Shown here: positions 17,850 to 27,134 of the stretch, piece after piece | Numbering within the stretch: the stretch's first letter is position 1 | How the letters are laid out: each line of letters begins with the position of its first letter | Origin: BOG-1112 sp964611335 | GTDB lineage: Bacteria; Bdellovibrionota_B; Oligoflexia; Oligoflexales; Bog-1112 | Assembly: GCA_964611335.1 (NCBI GenBank) | Contig: CAZSXR010000003.1 | Coordinates: 310,001-374,000, forward strand | Direction of reading: 5' to 3' | DNA: 64,000 bases | The notes under the pieces: model-generated | What the model saw: the letters and a program-made list of their open reading frames with translations, nothing else | Told to the model about the DNA's origin: nothing | The model's database searches: none | Translations under genes and position numbers: made by a program

Positions 17850-18794
17850 ATGAACATTGTCGTATCTTTCTACAAATTCAAACATCTTTCAGATCTACCC
17901 ACTTTGCGTTTGGATATACTCAAACTTGCGCAAGAGGGAGATCTTCGAGGAACTGTCCTTCTTGCAAACGAAGGAATCAACTCTTCCGTTGTAGGTGAAG
18001 AACATGCAGTTCGGAGATTTTTAGACGCCTTGCAAGAGGACCCACGTATAGGCACTTTTGCTGAAGAAAAAAGAAATTACTCGGAGCGTCTTACTCACCG
18101 CCGAATGCTTGTGAAGATCAAGAAAGAAATTGTGACGATGCGCAAAGAGAATCTCGTTCCTCATGAAGATACAGGAAAATATCTGTCTCCTGAAGAATTC
18201 AAGAAATGGTGTGATGAAGGCAAAGAGATAATTCTGGTCGATACACGTAATGACTATGAAGTCGCTTTGGGAACCTTCACAGGTGCCCTTGATCCTAAAA
18301 TCAAAACCTTTTGCGCCTTCCCTGACTGGCTTGAGAAAAATTTGGCAGATAAAAAAGATGCAAAGATTGTGACCTTCTGCACGGGTGGCATACGTTGTGA
18401 AAAAGCAACCGCTTACATGAAAAAAGAAGGGTATTCCGACGTTTATCAAATCAAAGGAGGCATACTCCAATACTTCGTAGACCTTCAAAAAGATGGCAAA
18501 GCCCCGCATTGGGATGGTGAATGCGTCGTCTTTGACAAACGTATGGCCGTGAGTCCTGACCTACTTCCTACGAAAAAAGAGCTATGTTTTTTCTGTTTTG
18601 CAGAACTCACACCTGAGAACAAAGTTGAGGAAAAATACCCCCAAGGATCCCTTTGTAAACCCTGTCACATAAAGTACGAAGCCAAACGAAAAGAGCGTAA
18701 AGAAGAGGGCAAAGCCCGGCAAGAAGCCTTTAGAAAAAGACGCTTAGAACATTGCCAAGAAGTCCGGCGACAGAGGACCAAAGAGCAAAGGTGA
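17850..18794 (+). CDS. trhO: tRNA uridine(34) hydroxylase, rhodanese family
   Basis: TrhO (YceA) hydroxylates U34 of tRNAs in an oxygen-dependent step of wobble modification. ATG at 17850 gives 314 residues and the usual N-terminus (MNIVVSFYKFKHL); the frame is open upstream but that part overlaps the preceding terminator. An N-terminal acylphosphatase-like domain (GTVLLANEGINSS) is followed by a rhodanese domain with the catalytic cysteine in TFCTGGIRCEKA. The C-terminus has a CFFC...CKPC cysteine set that may bind zinc, and a strongly basic tail (KERKEEGKARQE) suited to RNA binding. Confidence 0.93.
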   Translation: MNIVVSFYKFKHLSDLPTLRLDILKLAQEGDLRGTVLLANEGINSSVVGEEHAVRRFLDALQEDPRIGTFAEEKRNYSERLTHRRMLVKIKKEIVTMRKENLVPHEDTGKYLSPEEFKKWCDEGKEIILVDTRNDYEVALGTFTGALDPKIKTFCAFPDWLEKNLADKKDAKIVTFCTGGIRCEKATAYMKKEGYSDVYQIKGGILQYFVDLQKDGKAPHWDGECVVFDKRMAVSPDLLPTKKELCFFCFAELTPENKVEEKYPQGSLCKPCHIKYEAKRKERKEEGKARQEAFRKRRLEHCQEVRRQRTKEQR

Positions 18795-18866
18795 CAATTC
18801 CAGCGGAATAAGGTACAAATCTCCTTCATGACTCAATACTAACCTTCCATAAGCTAGAAGAAACCT

Positions 18867-20459
18867 ATGATTAGTGCCCTTAACGTCGGAATGTATTTTG
18901 GAAATCGTAAGCTCTTTCAAAACGTCAATATTAAGTTCGTAGACGGTAACTGCTACGGAATTATTGGCGCTAACGGTGCCGGAAAATCAACTTTTTTGAA
19001 GATTCTTGCTGGTGAGCAGGAATGTTCCGAGGGAGAGGTTCAGATCTCTCCTGGTCAAAGCTTGTCTATGTTGAAACAGGATCAGTTTCGTTATCAGGAA
19101 GAAACTGTGATGAAAACGGTCCTTATGGGTCATGAAAGACTTCATGCCATTATGCAGGAGAAAGATGCTATCTATGCAAAGGAAGACTTCTCCGACGAAG
19201 ATGGAAGCCGAGCTGCAGAACTTGAAGCAGAGTTCGCAACATTGGGTGGATGGGAAGCCGAAACAGATGCTGCAACTTTGCTCAATGGTTTAGGAATCGG
19301 TGAAGAACTCCTCAATAAAACTTTGAAAGAACTTAAAGACTCCGAAAGAGTTAAAGTTCTTCTCGCTCAAGCCCTCTTTGGAAAACCTAACAACCTTTTA
19401 CTCGATGAACCTACAAACAGTTTAGACGAACGCTCTATACGTTGGTTAGAAGAATATCTCCTTAATTTTGAAAATACTGTTATTGTCATCTCCCACGATC
19501 GACATTTTTTAAATAAGATTTGTACACACATGGTCGACATCGATTATGGAAAAGCAAATCTTTATGTTGGTAACTATGATTTCTGGTTGCAATCCAGTCA
19601 GCTTGCTATGGAATTACGCAGCAACAGCAATAAGAAAAAGGAAGATAAAGCAAAAGAGCTCGAATCCTTCATCCAACGATTCAGTGCCAATGCTTCCAAA
19701 TCTCGACAAGCAACATCGAGAAAAAAACAGCTTGAAAAACTCACCCTCGAAGAACTTCCTGTTTCCACACGCAAACGTCCCAATATTCTTTTCCAACAAA
19801 AACGTGAAGCCGGCACTATTCTTTTAGAAGTCCATGGTCTGTCCAAATCTCTTAATGGGGAGAAAATCTTTGAGAATGTTTCTTTCTCTCTCAATCGTGG
19901 GGACAAAGTTTTATTTGTTGGTGAAAATGAAATTGCTAAGACGACACTCTTTCAAATTCTCACAGGAGAATTAGCTCCTGATTCAGGGACTTTCAAATGG
20001 GGTGTGACGACGAACTATTCTTATTTACCAAAGGATCAAAACCCCTACTTCGTCGATAAAACCATGAACCTCATCGATTGGCTTCGGGAATATTCTGAAG
20101 ATAAATCTGAAAACTTCATCCGTAGTTTTTTAGGACGTATGCTTTTTTCAGGTGAAGAGACATTAAAGAGTGCAAATGTTCTTTCCGGAGGGGAAAGGGT
20201 GCGTTGCATGCTTTCGAAGATGATGCTTCAAGGTCCAAACGTACTTCTTCTCGACGGCCCCACAAATCACTTGGATTTGGAATCGATTACAAGTTTGAAC
20301 GATGCTGTGATTGCCTTTCCTGGAACGGTGCTTTTGTCCACACACGATCAGTATTTTGCAGAAACAGCAAGTAATCGCGTGATGGAGTTCGACAAAACAC
20401 GTGTGATCGATCATCAGATGAATTACGTAGAATACAGAGAAAAAACTTTTGGTTTTTAA
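18867..20459 (+). CDS. ABC-F family ATPase, YbiT-like
   Basis: A soluble 530-residue protein with two ATPase domains and no membrane segment, of the ribosome-associated ABC-F family. The first site has Walker A GANGAGKST (34-42), a degenerate signature (LKDSERVKVLLAQALF), LLLDEPTNSLD and SHDRH. A charged linker with many lysines lies near 245-295. The second site has Walker A-like GENEIAKTT (352-360), LSGGERVR and LLLDGPTNHLD, in which G464 replaces the usual catalytic glutamate. YbiT-type proteins typically have altered motifs of this kind, but loss of the second glutamate is notable. It ends tail-to-tail with the next gene, overlapping four bases. Confidence 0.9.
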   Translation: MISALNVGMYFGNRKLFQNVNIKFVDGNCYGIIGANGAGKSTFLKILAGEQECSEGEVQISPGQSLSMLKQDQFRYQEETVMKTVLMGHERLHAIMQEKDAIYAKEDFSDEDGSRAAELEAEFATLGGWEAETDAATLLNGLGIGEELLNKTLKELKDSERVKVLLAQALFGKPNNLLLDEPTNSLDERSIRWLEEYLLNFENTVIVISHDRHFLNKICTHMVDIDYGKANLYVGNYDFWLQSSQLAMELRSNSNKKKEDKAKELESFIQRFSANASKSRQATSRKKQLEKLTLEELPVSTRKRPNILFQQKREAGTILLEVHGLSKSLNGEKIFENVSFSLNRGDKVLFVGENEIAKTTLFQILTGELAPDSGTFKWGVTTNYSYLPKDQNPYFVDKTMNLIDWLREYSEDKSENFIRSFLGRMLFSGEETLKSANVLSGGERVRCMLSKMMLQGPNVLLLDGPTNHLDLESITSLNDAVIAFPGTVLLSTHDQYFAETASNRVMEFDKTRVIDHQMNYVEYREKTFGF

Positions 20460-21787
20460 TGAGTCTGTTTCATAAGAATATATGTAAAAATCTTCTCAGG
20501 AAAATTAAGATCGGAATCAAGGATATTTCTTACCAAAAGGATAGGAAGATTATCTTTTTGTGTAAAGGTCAACTGAGAAGGGATTTTCAAGTCTGTCAAA
20601 CGTTTTTGGAGTTCTTCAGCCTTTTTAAAATCTTTTTTCTCAAAAGTTATCCAAGCAGTTGTTTCCATTTCCTTAACCTTCCATTCACCATTGGGTGCGA
20701 GGTCTTTGCTAAAGACCCAAAGTAACTTTTTTAAGGAATCTGGTCCATTTTCAGTCTTCTGATTTTGACTGCTGGATGCACTTGATGAGTAAGGTGAATC
20801 TTTAAAAAGTGAGCCTCTTTGAAGTTCTGCTCGATAAGAAAGCATTTCAGTATTATAGCTAAAAATTTCAAGGAGTAGATCTCGTTGAATAAGTAAATCT
20901 TCAAGTCTATTTTTGTTCAATTCATAGATGTAAACGTTCTGACAGGACCTTCCATTTGAGCACTCAAGAAAAGATTCTGGATTAGGGGTTGTTTCAGGTT
21001 TCCATTTTGGGTTTTTGGCAATACTTCGAAAGTAACTCAGAAAAGTATCGTTAACCCAGTATTCTTCTAAAGGCATGAGAAGGCCAAGGAGGGGATCAAT
21101 TGCATAGACCTTATTACGTTCATCCGAAAATAGAACTATATAATGGCATATGTCTCCTTCTTTGATTTGGTAGTGATAAACTCGTGGAATTCTCTCAAGC
21201 ATAAGATCGAAAAGCATAGCAGTTGTTAGCTCTTCACTGTCGCCGTGTTTGAAGAAATTTAAAATTGCTGAATATGTAACAGATTGTTCAGGATTTCTAA
21301 TGTTTAAAGATGCAATCATCTCTGAAATTTCATAGGAACTTTTAATCATTCTAGAAACCAAAACTGCTTTTAAAGCACTTAGATCCCCTCGGGCTCTTAA
21401 GTAAGTTAGGGGAGATTCATATTCGACAAGATAATGTTTGAGCAACGCACGCACACGTTCTACTCTCGACGGATTTTCATATTCCACACCTCTTAAGAGA
21501 GAGATGATCGGATCTTCCATCGGAGAAACATTTTCTATAGTGATAGGAGCTAAGTCTTCATGGGAGCCAAATAAGACGCCTGCGGTAAGAAGCATGCTTT
21601 CAAGGATAAGAGATTCTATTCTCCAAGGAAACTCGGAAAATTCATCTTCATAATCGCTTATAAAGTTTCGGTCTATATCTTTTGAAAAAGGAAAGCCTTC
21701 ATCAGCACTTGCAAAGCTGAGTTTAGAAAGAAGAATAAAGGGACAAAGAATGAATACAAATAAACATTTAGGGAGATGCATAAGCAT
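20456..21787 (-). CDS. Exported protein with a possible transglutaminase-like core
   Basis: A 443-residue exported protein (signal peptide to SFASA) that I do not recognise with confidence. A stretch near 185-235 reads HGDSEELTTAMLFDLMLERIP, then CHYIVLF, then AIDPL. This order resembles the GDC.E..., H and D of transglutaminase-like peptidases, but serine stands where the nucleophilic cysteine is expected. A serine-rich linker (SSSASSSQNQ) separates a C-terminal alpha/beta domain (about 355-443). An AGGA ribosome site favours ATG 21787; MHLPK two codons later is possible. Confidence 0.65.
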   Translation of the reverse strand: MLMHLPKCLFVFILCPFILLSKLSFASADEGFPFSKDIDRNFISDYEDEFSEFPWRIESLILESMLLTAGVLFGSHEDLAPITIENVSPMEDPIISLLRGVEYENPSRVERVRALLKHYLVEYESPLTYLRARGDLSALKAVLVSRMIKSSYEISEMIASLNIRNPEQSVTYSAILNFFKHGDSEELTTAMLFDLMLERIPRVYHYQIKEGDICHYIVLFSDERNKVYAIDPLLGLLMPLEEYWVNDTFLSYFRSIAKNPKWKPETTPNPESFLECSNGRSCQNVYIYELNKNRLEDLLIQRDLLLEIFSYNTEMLSYRAELQRGSLFKDSPYSSSASSSQNQKTENGPDSLKKLLWVFSKDLAPNGEWKVKEMETTAWITFEKKDFKKAEELQKRLTDLKIPSQLTFTQKDNLPILLVRNILDSDLNFPEKIFTYILMKQTH

Positions 21788-21939
21788 AAGTATCCTGTAA
21801 TTTGAAAGTAAACTCGGACGGGATACTACTAAAGAAATGAGTAGCGAGGAATGAAATTATTAAGTGGCGAGATGATGTACCGCCGTTGCTTTAAAGCAGT
21901 TTAGATACAGAATAACTTTCTCAGTAAGTTGCCTTAGAC

Positions 21940-23727
21940 TTAATTCAAAACCAAGGTGCCTGCGGTGGAAAGAAGTTGACATGCAGCATAGAAACGATTG
22001 ACTGCTGCGAGGAGTATAGCATCAGGGCTTTCGTTTTGAGATGTATCTGCAAGGTTGAGTTGTGTTGCATATGTGAAAATAGAACCTGCAGCTAAAGCAC
22101 CAGCGCTTAAAATTCCTGCAAGTGTTTTTCCTGTTTGGAACCAAGACTTTTGAGTGAACTTTGGTAAATCTTTACCTAAAAATTTTGTTGTTGGAGCCTT
22201 CCACACGAGTCCTCGGTTGCCGAAAAGAGAATCCATAATGTCGAGGTTGTAGTATTTGCCGGATTGAGCTTTAAAATGATCAGAATTGAGGTTGTTGGGT
22301 GTAATTTCAACTTTATCTTTAGATATTTTAAATTCTATGTCTCTACCATCCGTATAGAGGCCTGATTTTTCTTGAAACAGTAAATGGTTAGGAGGATTAA
22401 TTTCTTTCATATTCCATTGACCAATTATAGTCATATCTGGATTTCCTAGAGGAGCCCATGTTCCAAAATTTGTTTTTTGTTCGAACCTATTTTGATTTTT
22501 GTTCCACCTATAACTTGTATCTTTGTCCAGATAAATATGTCCTTCTGTATCCAGAATGAGATTTCCATATTTATTCCGTATATTTCCTGCTTTATCCATT
22601 GAATACCCGTGTTCATCCACAATCAGTTGACCTGTAAGCCCTTTATTCCATTTGTTTATTGCCAACTCGAAGGTCCAATAAATAGCAGTCATGGCTCCGA
22701 GTCCACCAAGCACAAGTATAGGGTCTTTCAAATCTTCAGATGCGATGGTACCATTCTGTACAAAACCTTCTGTGATTAAAACACTCATCATCACAAGAAA
22801 ACCGATTTTTAAAAAAGTGCCACTGTCACGTGTGAAATTTTTTATAAAATTATCTGTATACCTTTGAAAAGTAATCTTCGCTCCGTTCTTCCTAGCGGAT
22901 TGTATCCCTCCGCCAATCTGCTTGGCAGCATGTGCGACTCCAAGCCCTGCTAAAATAAAGACAGCGATGCCTCCTGCAAGAAGAACATTTGGGTTCACTG
23001 TTAGTTCTGAACTCTGGGTACCTGTGCTCGATGTTCCTGTTTGAGTTACAGTTCTTATTGTCGTTGCAACTTGGATATCAGGGACTGTTTTCGTATTTGT
23101 AAGAAACACCGTCTTTGTGTTGAGAGCGTTTAAAGTTTGAGTATTTAAAGTATTTACAGTTTGTGTATTTGCGGTAGTGAGTGTTTGAACGGTGTTCAAA
23201 GTTGTAACTTGCGGGGGTACTTGCGGAACGTTCGGCGTCAGGTTCGTAGAACTCGGTGTAGAGACAATGGGGGGTGTGTCTTTATTCGGGTTTTGAGCTA
23301 CCATGCTTTGTGCTTCTGCGATAGCTCCTGCAATTTGAGCTTGGTAAGAATCAATATTTGCATAGACCTGATTGTAAGCAACGAAACTGTGATTGAGAAT
23401 TTTCTGCTCAAGCTCCTGTTGAGAACTGGGATCACTTACAAGCGAGTTCAACATTTCAGAAAGGATATTCATTGTTTTTTGATTGTCATTTTGTGGATCC
23501 GTAAATGCTGAAGATGCTCTGTATGTAGCAACGGCTTTTGAAAAATTCTGATATTCTGTATTGAAATCCAAATGCTGATTTTGAAGCTGTTTAAGCTCCG
23601 AACCTACGGAAGCAACGACGGGAGAAGCGTTGCTGGCTGTTTTGTTTGAAGATTGGTTCTTTTTACATGAGGGAAAAAAGAAAAAGGTAGTAAAACAAAG
23701 AACATGTAAGGGATTTTTCCAATTCAT
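21940..23727 (-). CDS. Large lipoprotein of unknown function with Thr/Asn repeats
   Basis: A 595-residue predicted lipoprotein (FFFFPSC, C21). After a helical region there is a threonine/asparagine-rich spacer of short TLNT, TVNT and LNTKT units (about residues 175-240). At least three hydrophobic segments follow (LLAGGIAVFILAGLG, FLKIGFLVMMSVLI, ILVLGGLGAMTAIYW) and one near the end (LAGILSAGALAAGSIF). Between them are DxxG/GNI units (DEHGYSMDKAGNIRN, YGNLILDTEGHIYLD) reminiscent of short beta-repeat proteins. The mix of lipid anchor, stalk and membrane helices suggests an envelope-spanning structural or sensing protein. No family was recognised. Confidence 0.65.
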   Translation of the reverse strand: MNWKNPLHVLCFTTFFFFPSCKKNQSSNKTASNASPVVASVGSELKQLQNQHLDFNTEYQNFSKAVATYRASSAFTDPQNDNQKTMNILSEMLNSLVSDPSSQQELEQKILNHSFVAYNQVYANIDSYQAQIAGAIAEAQSMVAQNPNKDTPPIVSTPSSTNLTPNVPQVPPQVTTLNTVQTLTTANTQTVNTLNTQTLNALNTKTVFLTNTKTVPDIQVATTIRTVTQTGTSSTGTQSSELTVNPNVLLAGGIAVFILAGLGVAHAAKQIGGGIQSARKNGAKITFQRYTDNFIKNFTRDSGTFLKIGFLVMMSVLITEGFVQNGTIASEDLKDPILVLGGLGAMTAIYWTFELAINKWNKGLTGQLIVDEHGYSMDKAGNIRNKYGNLILDTEGHIYLDKDTSYRWNKNQNRFEQKTNFGTWAPLGNPDMTIIGQWNMKEINPPNHLLFQEKSGLYTDGRDIEFKISKDKVEITPNNLNSDHFKAQSGKYYNLDIMDSLFGNRGLVWKAPTTKFLGKDLPKFTQKSWFQTGKTLAGILSAGALAAGSIFTYATQLNLADTSQNESPDAILLAAVNRFYAACQLLSTAGTLVLN

Positions 23728-23802
23728 GGGAATTCCTATTCATAAGTTTCTTTAATAGGAATTTTACCACAAATTCAAATACAGAACCTACCCATCATAA
23801 AC

Positions 23803-24774
23803 TCAACGAGTCAGATAGTCTGTAACAATTCCACCTGCAATAAGCGCAACTACGATCAAAATGTTGTAGATCTGCAATTTATCGAAACGAAAACGTACAC
23901 GCTTCCAATGTCCTGAACCTACATAAGCTGCAATAACCCCACATAAAGCACCCACTCCATGAATAGAATTGGCAATATGCATCCCTACAACACTTAAAAC
24001 CCAACAGACCACATAGAAAACAATGAAAAAAGTAAAAAGCTGTGGTTCCATTCTGTAAGGAGTCTGCAAACTGTAACGTTCCGTAGCCCACATGTAGAAG
24101 AAAAGTCCATAAACAACCCCAGACATTCCCCCGAAAAAAGGACCTGAAACGAGGTAAAAAACGATATTTGCAGGTATGGCAAGAAAGAGGGTCAAAAATA
24201 AAAAACGGAAAGTTCCCAGAGCTTCTTCTACAGATCTTCCAAACTGATAAAGCCAAAGCATGTTAAATGCTATATGGAAAAAATCGGTGTGTATAAAAAT
24301 AGGGGTGTACACTCTCCAGATTTGTCCACTGAAAAGTTCTCTAAAACTTTTGATTCCCAAACTGCTTGCAAGCATGTCTTCAGAAATCATCAGGTGTCGC
24401 ATCAACCAGCGATCTTTATCCAGAAAATGCATAAGGAAAAATACAGCAGACAAAGCCATCAGGGTGTAAGTTCCATACGGAGCGTGCCCTATCGCGATTG
24501 TGCGATGAGAACTCTCTGCTTTCTTTTCCTGAATAAGAGGACGCCATGTTTTGCGAATGGCCTCTGCGGATTTTTCAAAGAGACTCAGATCTTCCGCGGT
24601 TTTAAACCTTTCATAAAACTCTAGGGCTTTCTGCCAATCCTGATCTTTAAAAATCCATACATCGAGGGAAGTCTCGCCATCTTCCTCGATCTTTGTCTCG
24701 ATGTTCTGAGATATAAGATACCAACGAAATATTTCAGCTTTTTGTATGTCTTCGAGCGACGCTACTTTACGCAA
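23803..24774 (-). CDS. Rhomboid intramembrane serine protease, GlpG-like
   Basis: A 323-residue protein that cuts substrates within the membrane. The start is TTG at 24774, chosen because AAGGAGT lies six bases upstream. The N-terminal cytoplasmic domain (1-60, with ETKIEEDGETSLDVWIF) resembles the GlpG NRho domain. Rhomboid features follow: H167-x3-N171 (FHIAFNMLWL), serine nucleophile S218 in GGMSGVVYG, and histidine H272 in IHGVGALCG, set in six or more hydrophobic helices. It is the last gene of the minus-strand row from purB. Confidence 0.9.
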   Translation of the reverse strand: MRKVASLEDIQKAEIFRWYLISQNIETKIEEDGETSLDVWIFKDQDWQKALEFYERFKTAEDLSLFEKSAEAIRKTWRPLIQEKKAESSHRTIAIGHAPYGTYTLMALSAVFFLMHFLDKDRWLMRHLMISEDMLASSLGIKSFRELFSGQIWRVYTPIFIHTDFFHIAFNMLWLYQFGRSVEEALGTFRFLFLTLFLAIPANIVFYLVSGPFFGGMSGVVYGLFFYMWATERYSLQTPYRMEPQLFTFFIVFYVVCWVLSVVGMHIANSIHGVGALCGVIAAYVGSGHWKRVRFRFDKLQIYNILIVVALIAGGIVTDYLTR

Positions 24775-24875
24775 AACACAACTCCTTAAATGATTAGACG
24801 CGGTATTTAAGTTAGGCCGATTCTATAGGTGTGGAACAGATCTGCAACCTATAAAAAGAGGTCAGGGAAGGATAT

Positions 24876-25640
24876 TTAAAAGATAAAGTCTGCACGCACA
24901 GGGCAATGGTCTGATCCCATCACATCCTCTAAAATCTGAGCATCGACCAAGTGCTCTCTCAGAACTTTCGAAATAAGGAAGTAGTCAATTCTCCAACCTA
25001 TGTTTCTTGCACGAGCATTGGTCCTATAGCTCCACCACGTGTAATGATCTCCTTCTTTATGAAATTCTCTAAAAGTATCTAGAAAATTTGCTTCGATCAG
25101 ATGTTCAAAACACTCTCTTTCTTCTTTGGTAAAGCCAGGACTCCCAACATTTTCTTTAGGACGAGCAAGATCTATTTCTTTATGTGCAACGTTCAAATCA
25201 CCACACACAATCACGGGCTTCTTTTTTTCCATTCGTTTTAGAAAATTTAAAAATTCCAATTCCCATCTTTGTCTGTAAGCTAAACGTTTCAAATCCGATT
25301 GAGCGTTCGGAGTATAAACATTCACAAGGAAGTACTTTTCAAATTCTAAGGTGAGCACCCGACCCTCCTGATCGTGCTCTTCTATTCCTATACCTCTATA
25401 AACATTCATAGGCTCATAACGTGTGAAAACCCCTGTTCCTGAATAACCCAACTTCACACCGTTGTTCCAAAAATGCTTATGTTCAGGCATATCCACTGTG
25501 ATGTCATCTGATCCCAGTCGGGTCTCTTGCAAACATAAAATATCAGGCTTGTGGGTTTTTATAAAGTCATAGAAATTTTTTTTCAATATGGCACGCATAC
25601 CATTCACATTCCACGACACCATTCGTATAGGAGCTTGCAT
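24876..25640 (-). CDS. xthA: Exodeoxyribonuclease III
   Basis: A 254-residue AP endonuclease and 3'-5' exonuclease of base-excision repair. The EEP-family motifs are complete: SWNVNGMRA (9-17), metal-binding E39 in CLQETRLG, CGDLNVAH with catalytic Asp and Asn, and GSDHCPV near the C-terminus. The length is normal. The ribosome site before ATG 25640 is weak, and the 84-base gap to the next gene upstream could hold a separate promoter. Confidence 0.95.
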   Translation of the reverse strand: MQAPIRMVSWNVNGMRAILKKNFYDFIKTHKPDILCLQETRLGSDDITVDMPEHKHFWNNGVKLGYSGTGVFTRYEPMNVYRGIGIEEHDQEGRVLTLEFEKYFLVNVYTPNAQSDLKRLAYRQRWELEFLNFLKRMEKKKPVIVCGDLNVAHKEIDLARPKENVGSPGFTKEERECFEHLIEANFLDTFREFHKEGDHYTWWSYRTNARARNIGWRIDYFLISKVLREHLVDAQILEDVMGSDHCPVRADFIF

Positions 25641-25724
25641 ATATTTGTTTTCTCATAAGTGATTAAAAATAAAATACAGGACAAGAATACCTTAGAGATT
25701 TTGATTTTCAATAAGAGTTCTTAA

Positions 25725-27101
25725 TTACAATGAAGAATTCGGGGTGGAAAAAGATCGGTCTCTATAAGGATGCTGAGCACTTTCCTTAAAATACGCTCGT
25801 AATTCACTCCATACAATCAGCATCGTTAAAGAGAGATAGATGTACATCACGCTGCTGTCGAAAAAAACATTCTGTGTCAGCCCATTCAAACAGTTCAGAG
25901 CGAAAGAAATTAACAAAGCATTTATGTAAAGACGTTGGTCCTGTTTCGCATATTGTAACGCCTGCCAAATATGAGTAAATCCCCAGCAAATGACGAGGAA
26001 TCCTATAAGCCCTACATGACTCAGAATCTCAAGAATCATATTGTGTGCAGGATATTTATTTTGCAAAGTTGCAAAACCCATCAGCTCGTAATACTGATCA
26101 CGTTTATAAGCCTGTACTAAGGCAAATCCCTGTCCAAACCAAGGTTGATCTAAAAACATACGCCAGTGAACTTGCCAGAATTTTAACCGCTCAAAATCAT
26201 TGTTGTCTTGCATCGTTGCTAAATTTGCAAAACGAGCCAACAGACCTGTCTTATATACAGCGAAAAAGCATAGAGCAATAAAGCCGCTTAAAAATATAAA
26301 TTTCATCAAAAGATGAGAAGATCTGCCGTAAACAGCAGACTTTTTTGCACGCATGGAATTTATAAGAACTATCAATAACCCGAACGCAACAACCAGCACA
26401 GATGCAATACGTCCGCCGCTTGCAAATACAAAATAGGCACTCGTTGCAAGAAGCATGAGAATATGTGAACGCTTGTAGTCACATTCTTTTTGAATGAGAA
26501 GCCCTCCGCAGAATCCAAAAAATGTAAGACCTACTCCGGCAAGCGTGAGAGGATGGCTGTAAAATGCAGAGACTCTGAAAAAACCACCGAGCATGCGACG
26601 TGCTTCAGGGATTTCATGTCCCCTATAGTCCAAACCAAAAATTTGTTGAAATAAAATATACACACACAAAATAGCGGAAGATAAAATCAGACCGTCGAGA
26701 AAACGTGTCATAAGAGAAGATGTAGGAGGAGCTTGAAGTTCCAATCGAGGTGAACGAGTATCGGATTTAGAATGAAATATATCTTTGAATGTAAATAAGA
26801 AGAAGAGAAGAGAAGAAATTCCTAAACTAGAACTGAAATGACTCTTCATTAAAAGCTTGAAAGGAATCTGAATAGCCTCCGTACTCACAGTGTAGTTGTA
26901 TAAACTGCTGAGCGGAAAGATGACCCATAGAAGAAAGAGACCAAGGGAAAGATGCCTCAGTTGCCGACGAATCTCTGGAGTCAGCTCTCTACGCCAATAA
27001 ATAGCAAATGGAACGGCGAGAAAACAAAGATAATATCCGATGCTTTCAGATACCATGCCGCCAAGAAGAAGAATACTAAGAACAGAGGCAAGTTGAAGCA
27101 T
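25725..27101 (-). CDS. O-antigen ligase/polymerase-like membrane protein
   Basis: A 458-residue protein with about ten to twelve membrane helices. The long periplasmic loop region carries FWQVHWRMFLDQPWFGQG and YPAHNMILEILSHVGLIGF, the Wzy_C pattern of WaaL/Wzy proteins, which join or polymerise O-antigen or other surface sugar chains from undecaprenyl carriers. Which of the two activities applies cannot be told. No glycosyltransferase cluster adjoins, which fits a WaaL-like ligase or an orphan. It lies 33 bases after the amidohydrolase gene in the same direction. Confidence 0.85.
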   Translation of the reverse strand: MLQLASVLSILLLGGMVSESIGYYLCFLAVPFAIYWRRELTPEIRRQLRHLSLGLFLLWVIFPLSSLYNYTVSTEAIQIPFKLLMKSHFSSSLGISSLLFFLFTFKDIFHSKSDTRSPRLELQAPPTSSLMTRFLDGLILSSAILCVYILFQQIFGLDYRGHEIPEARRMLGGFFRVSAFYSHPLTLAGVGLTFFGFCGGLLIQKECDYKRSHILMLLATSAYFVFASGGRIASVLVVAFGLLIVLINSMRAKKSAVYGRSSHLLMKFIFLSGFIALCFFAVYKTGLLARFANLATMQDNNDFERLKFWQVHWRMFLDQPWFGQGFALVQAYKRDQYYELMGFATLQNKYPAHNMILEILSHVGLIGFLVICWGFTHIWQALQYAKQDQRLYINALLISFALNCLNGLTQNVFFDSSVMYIYLSLTMLIVWSELRAYFKESAQHPYRDRSFSTPNSSL

Positions 27102-27134
27102 GTTCGTCCTTTAAAATAAGAGGTTTCAATTACA

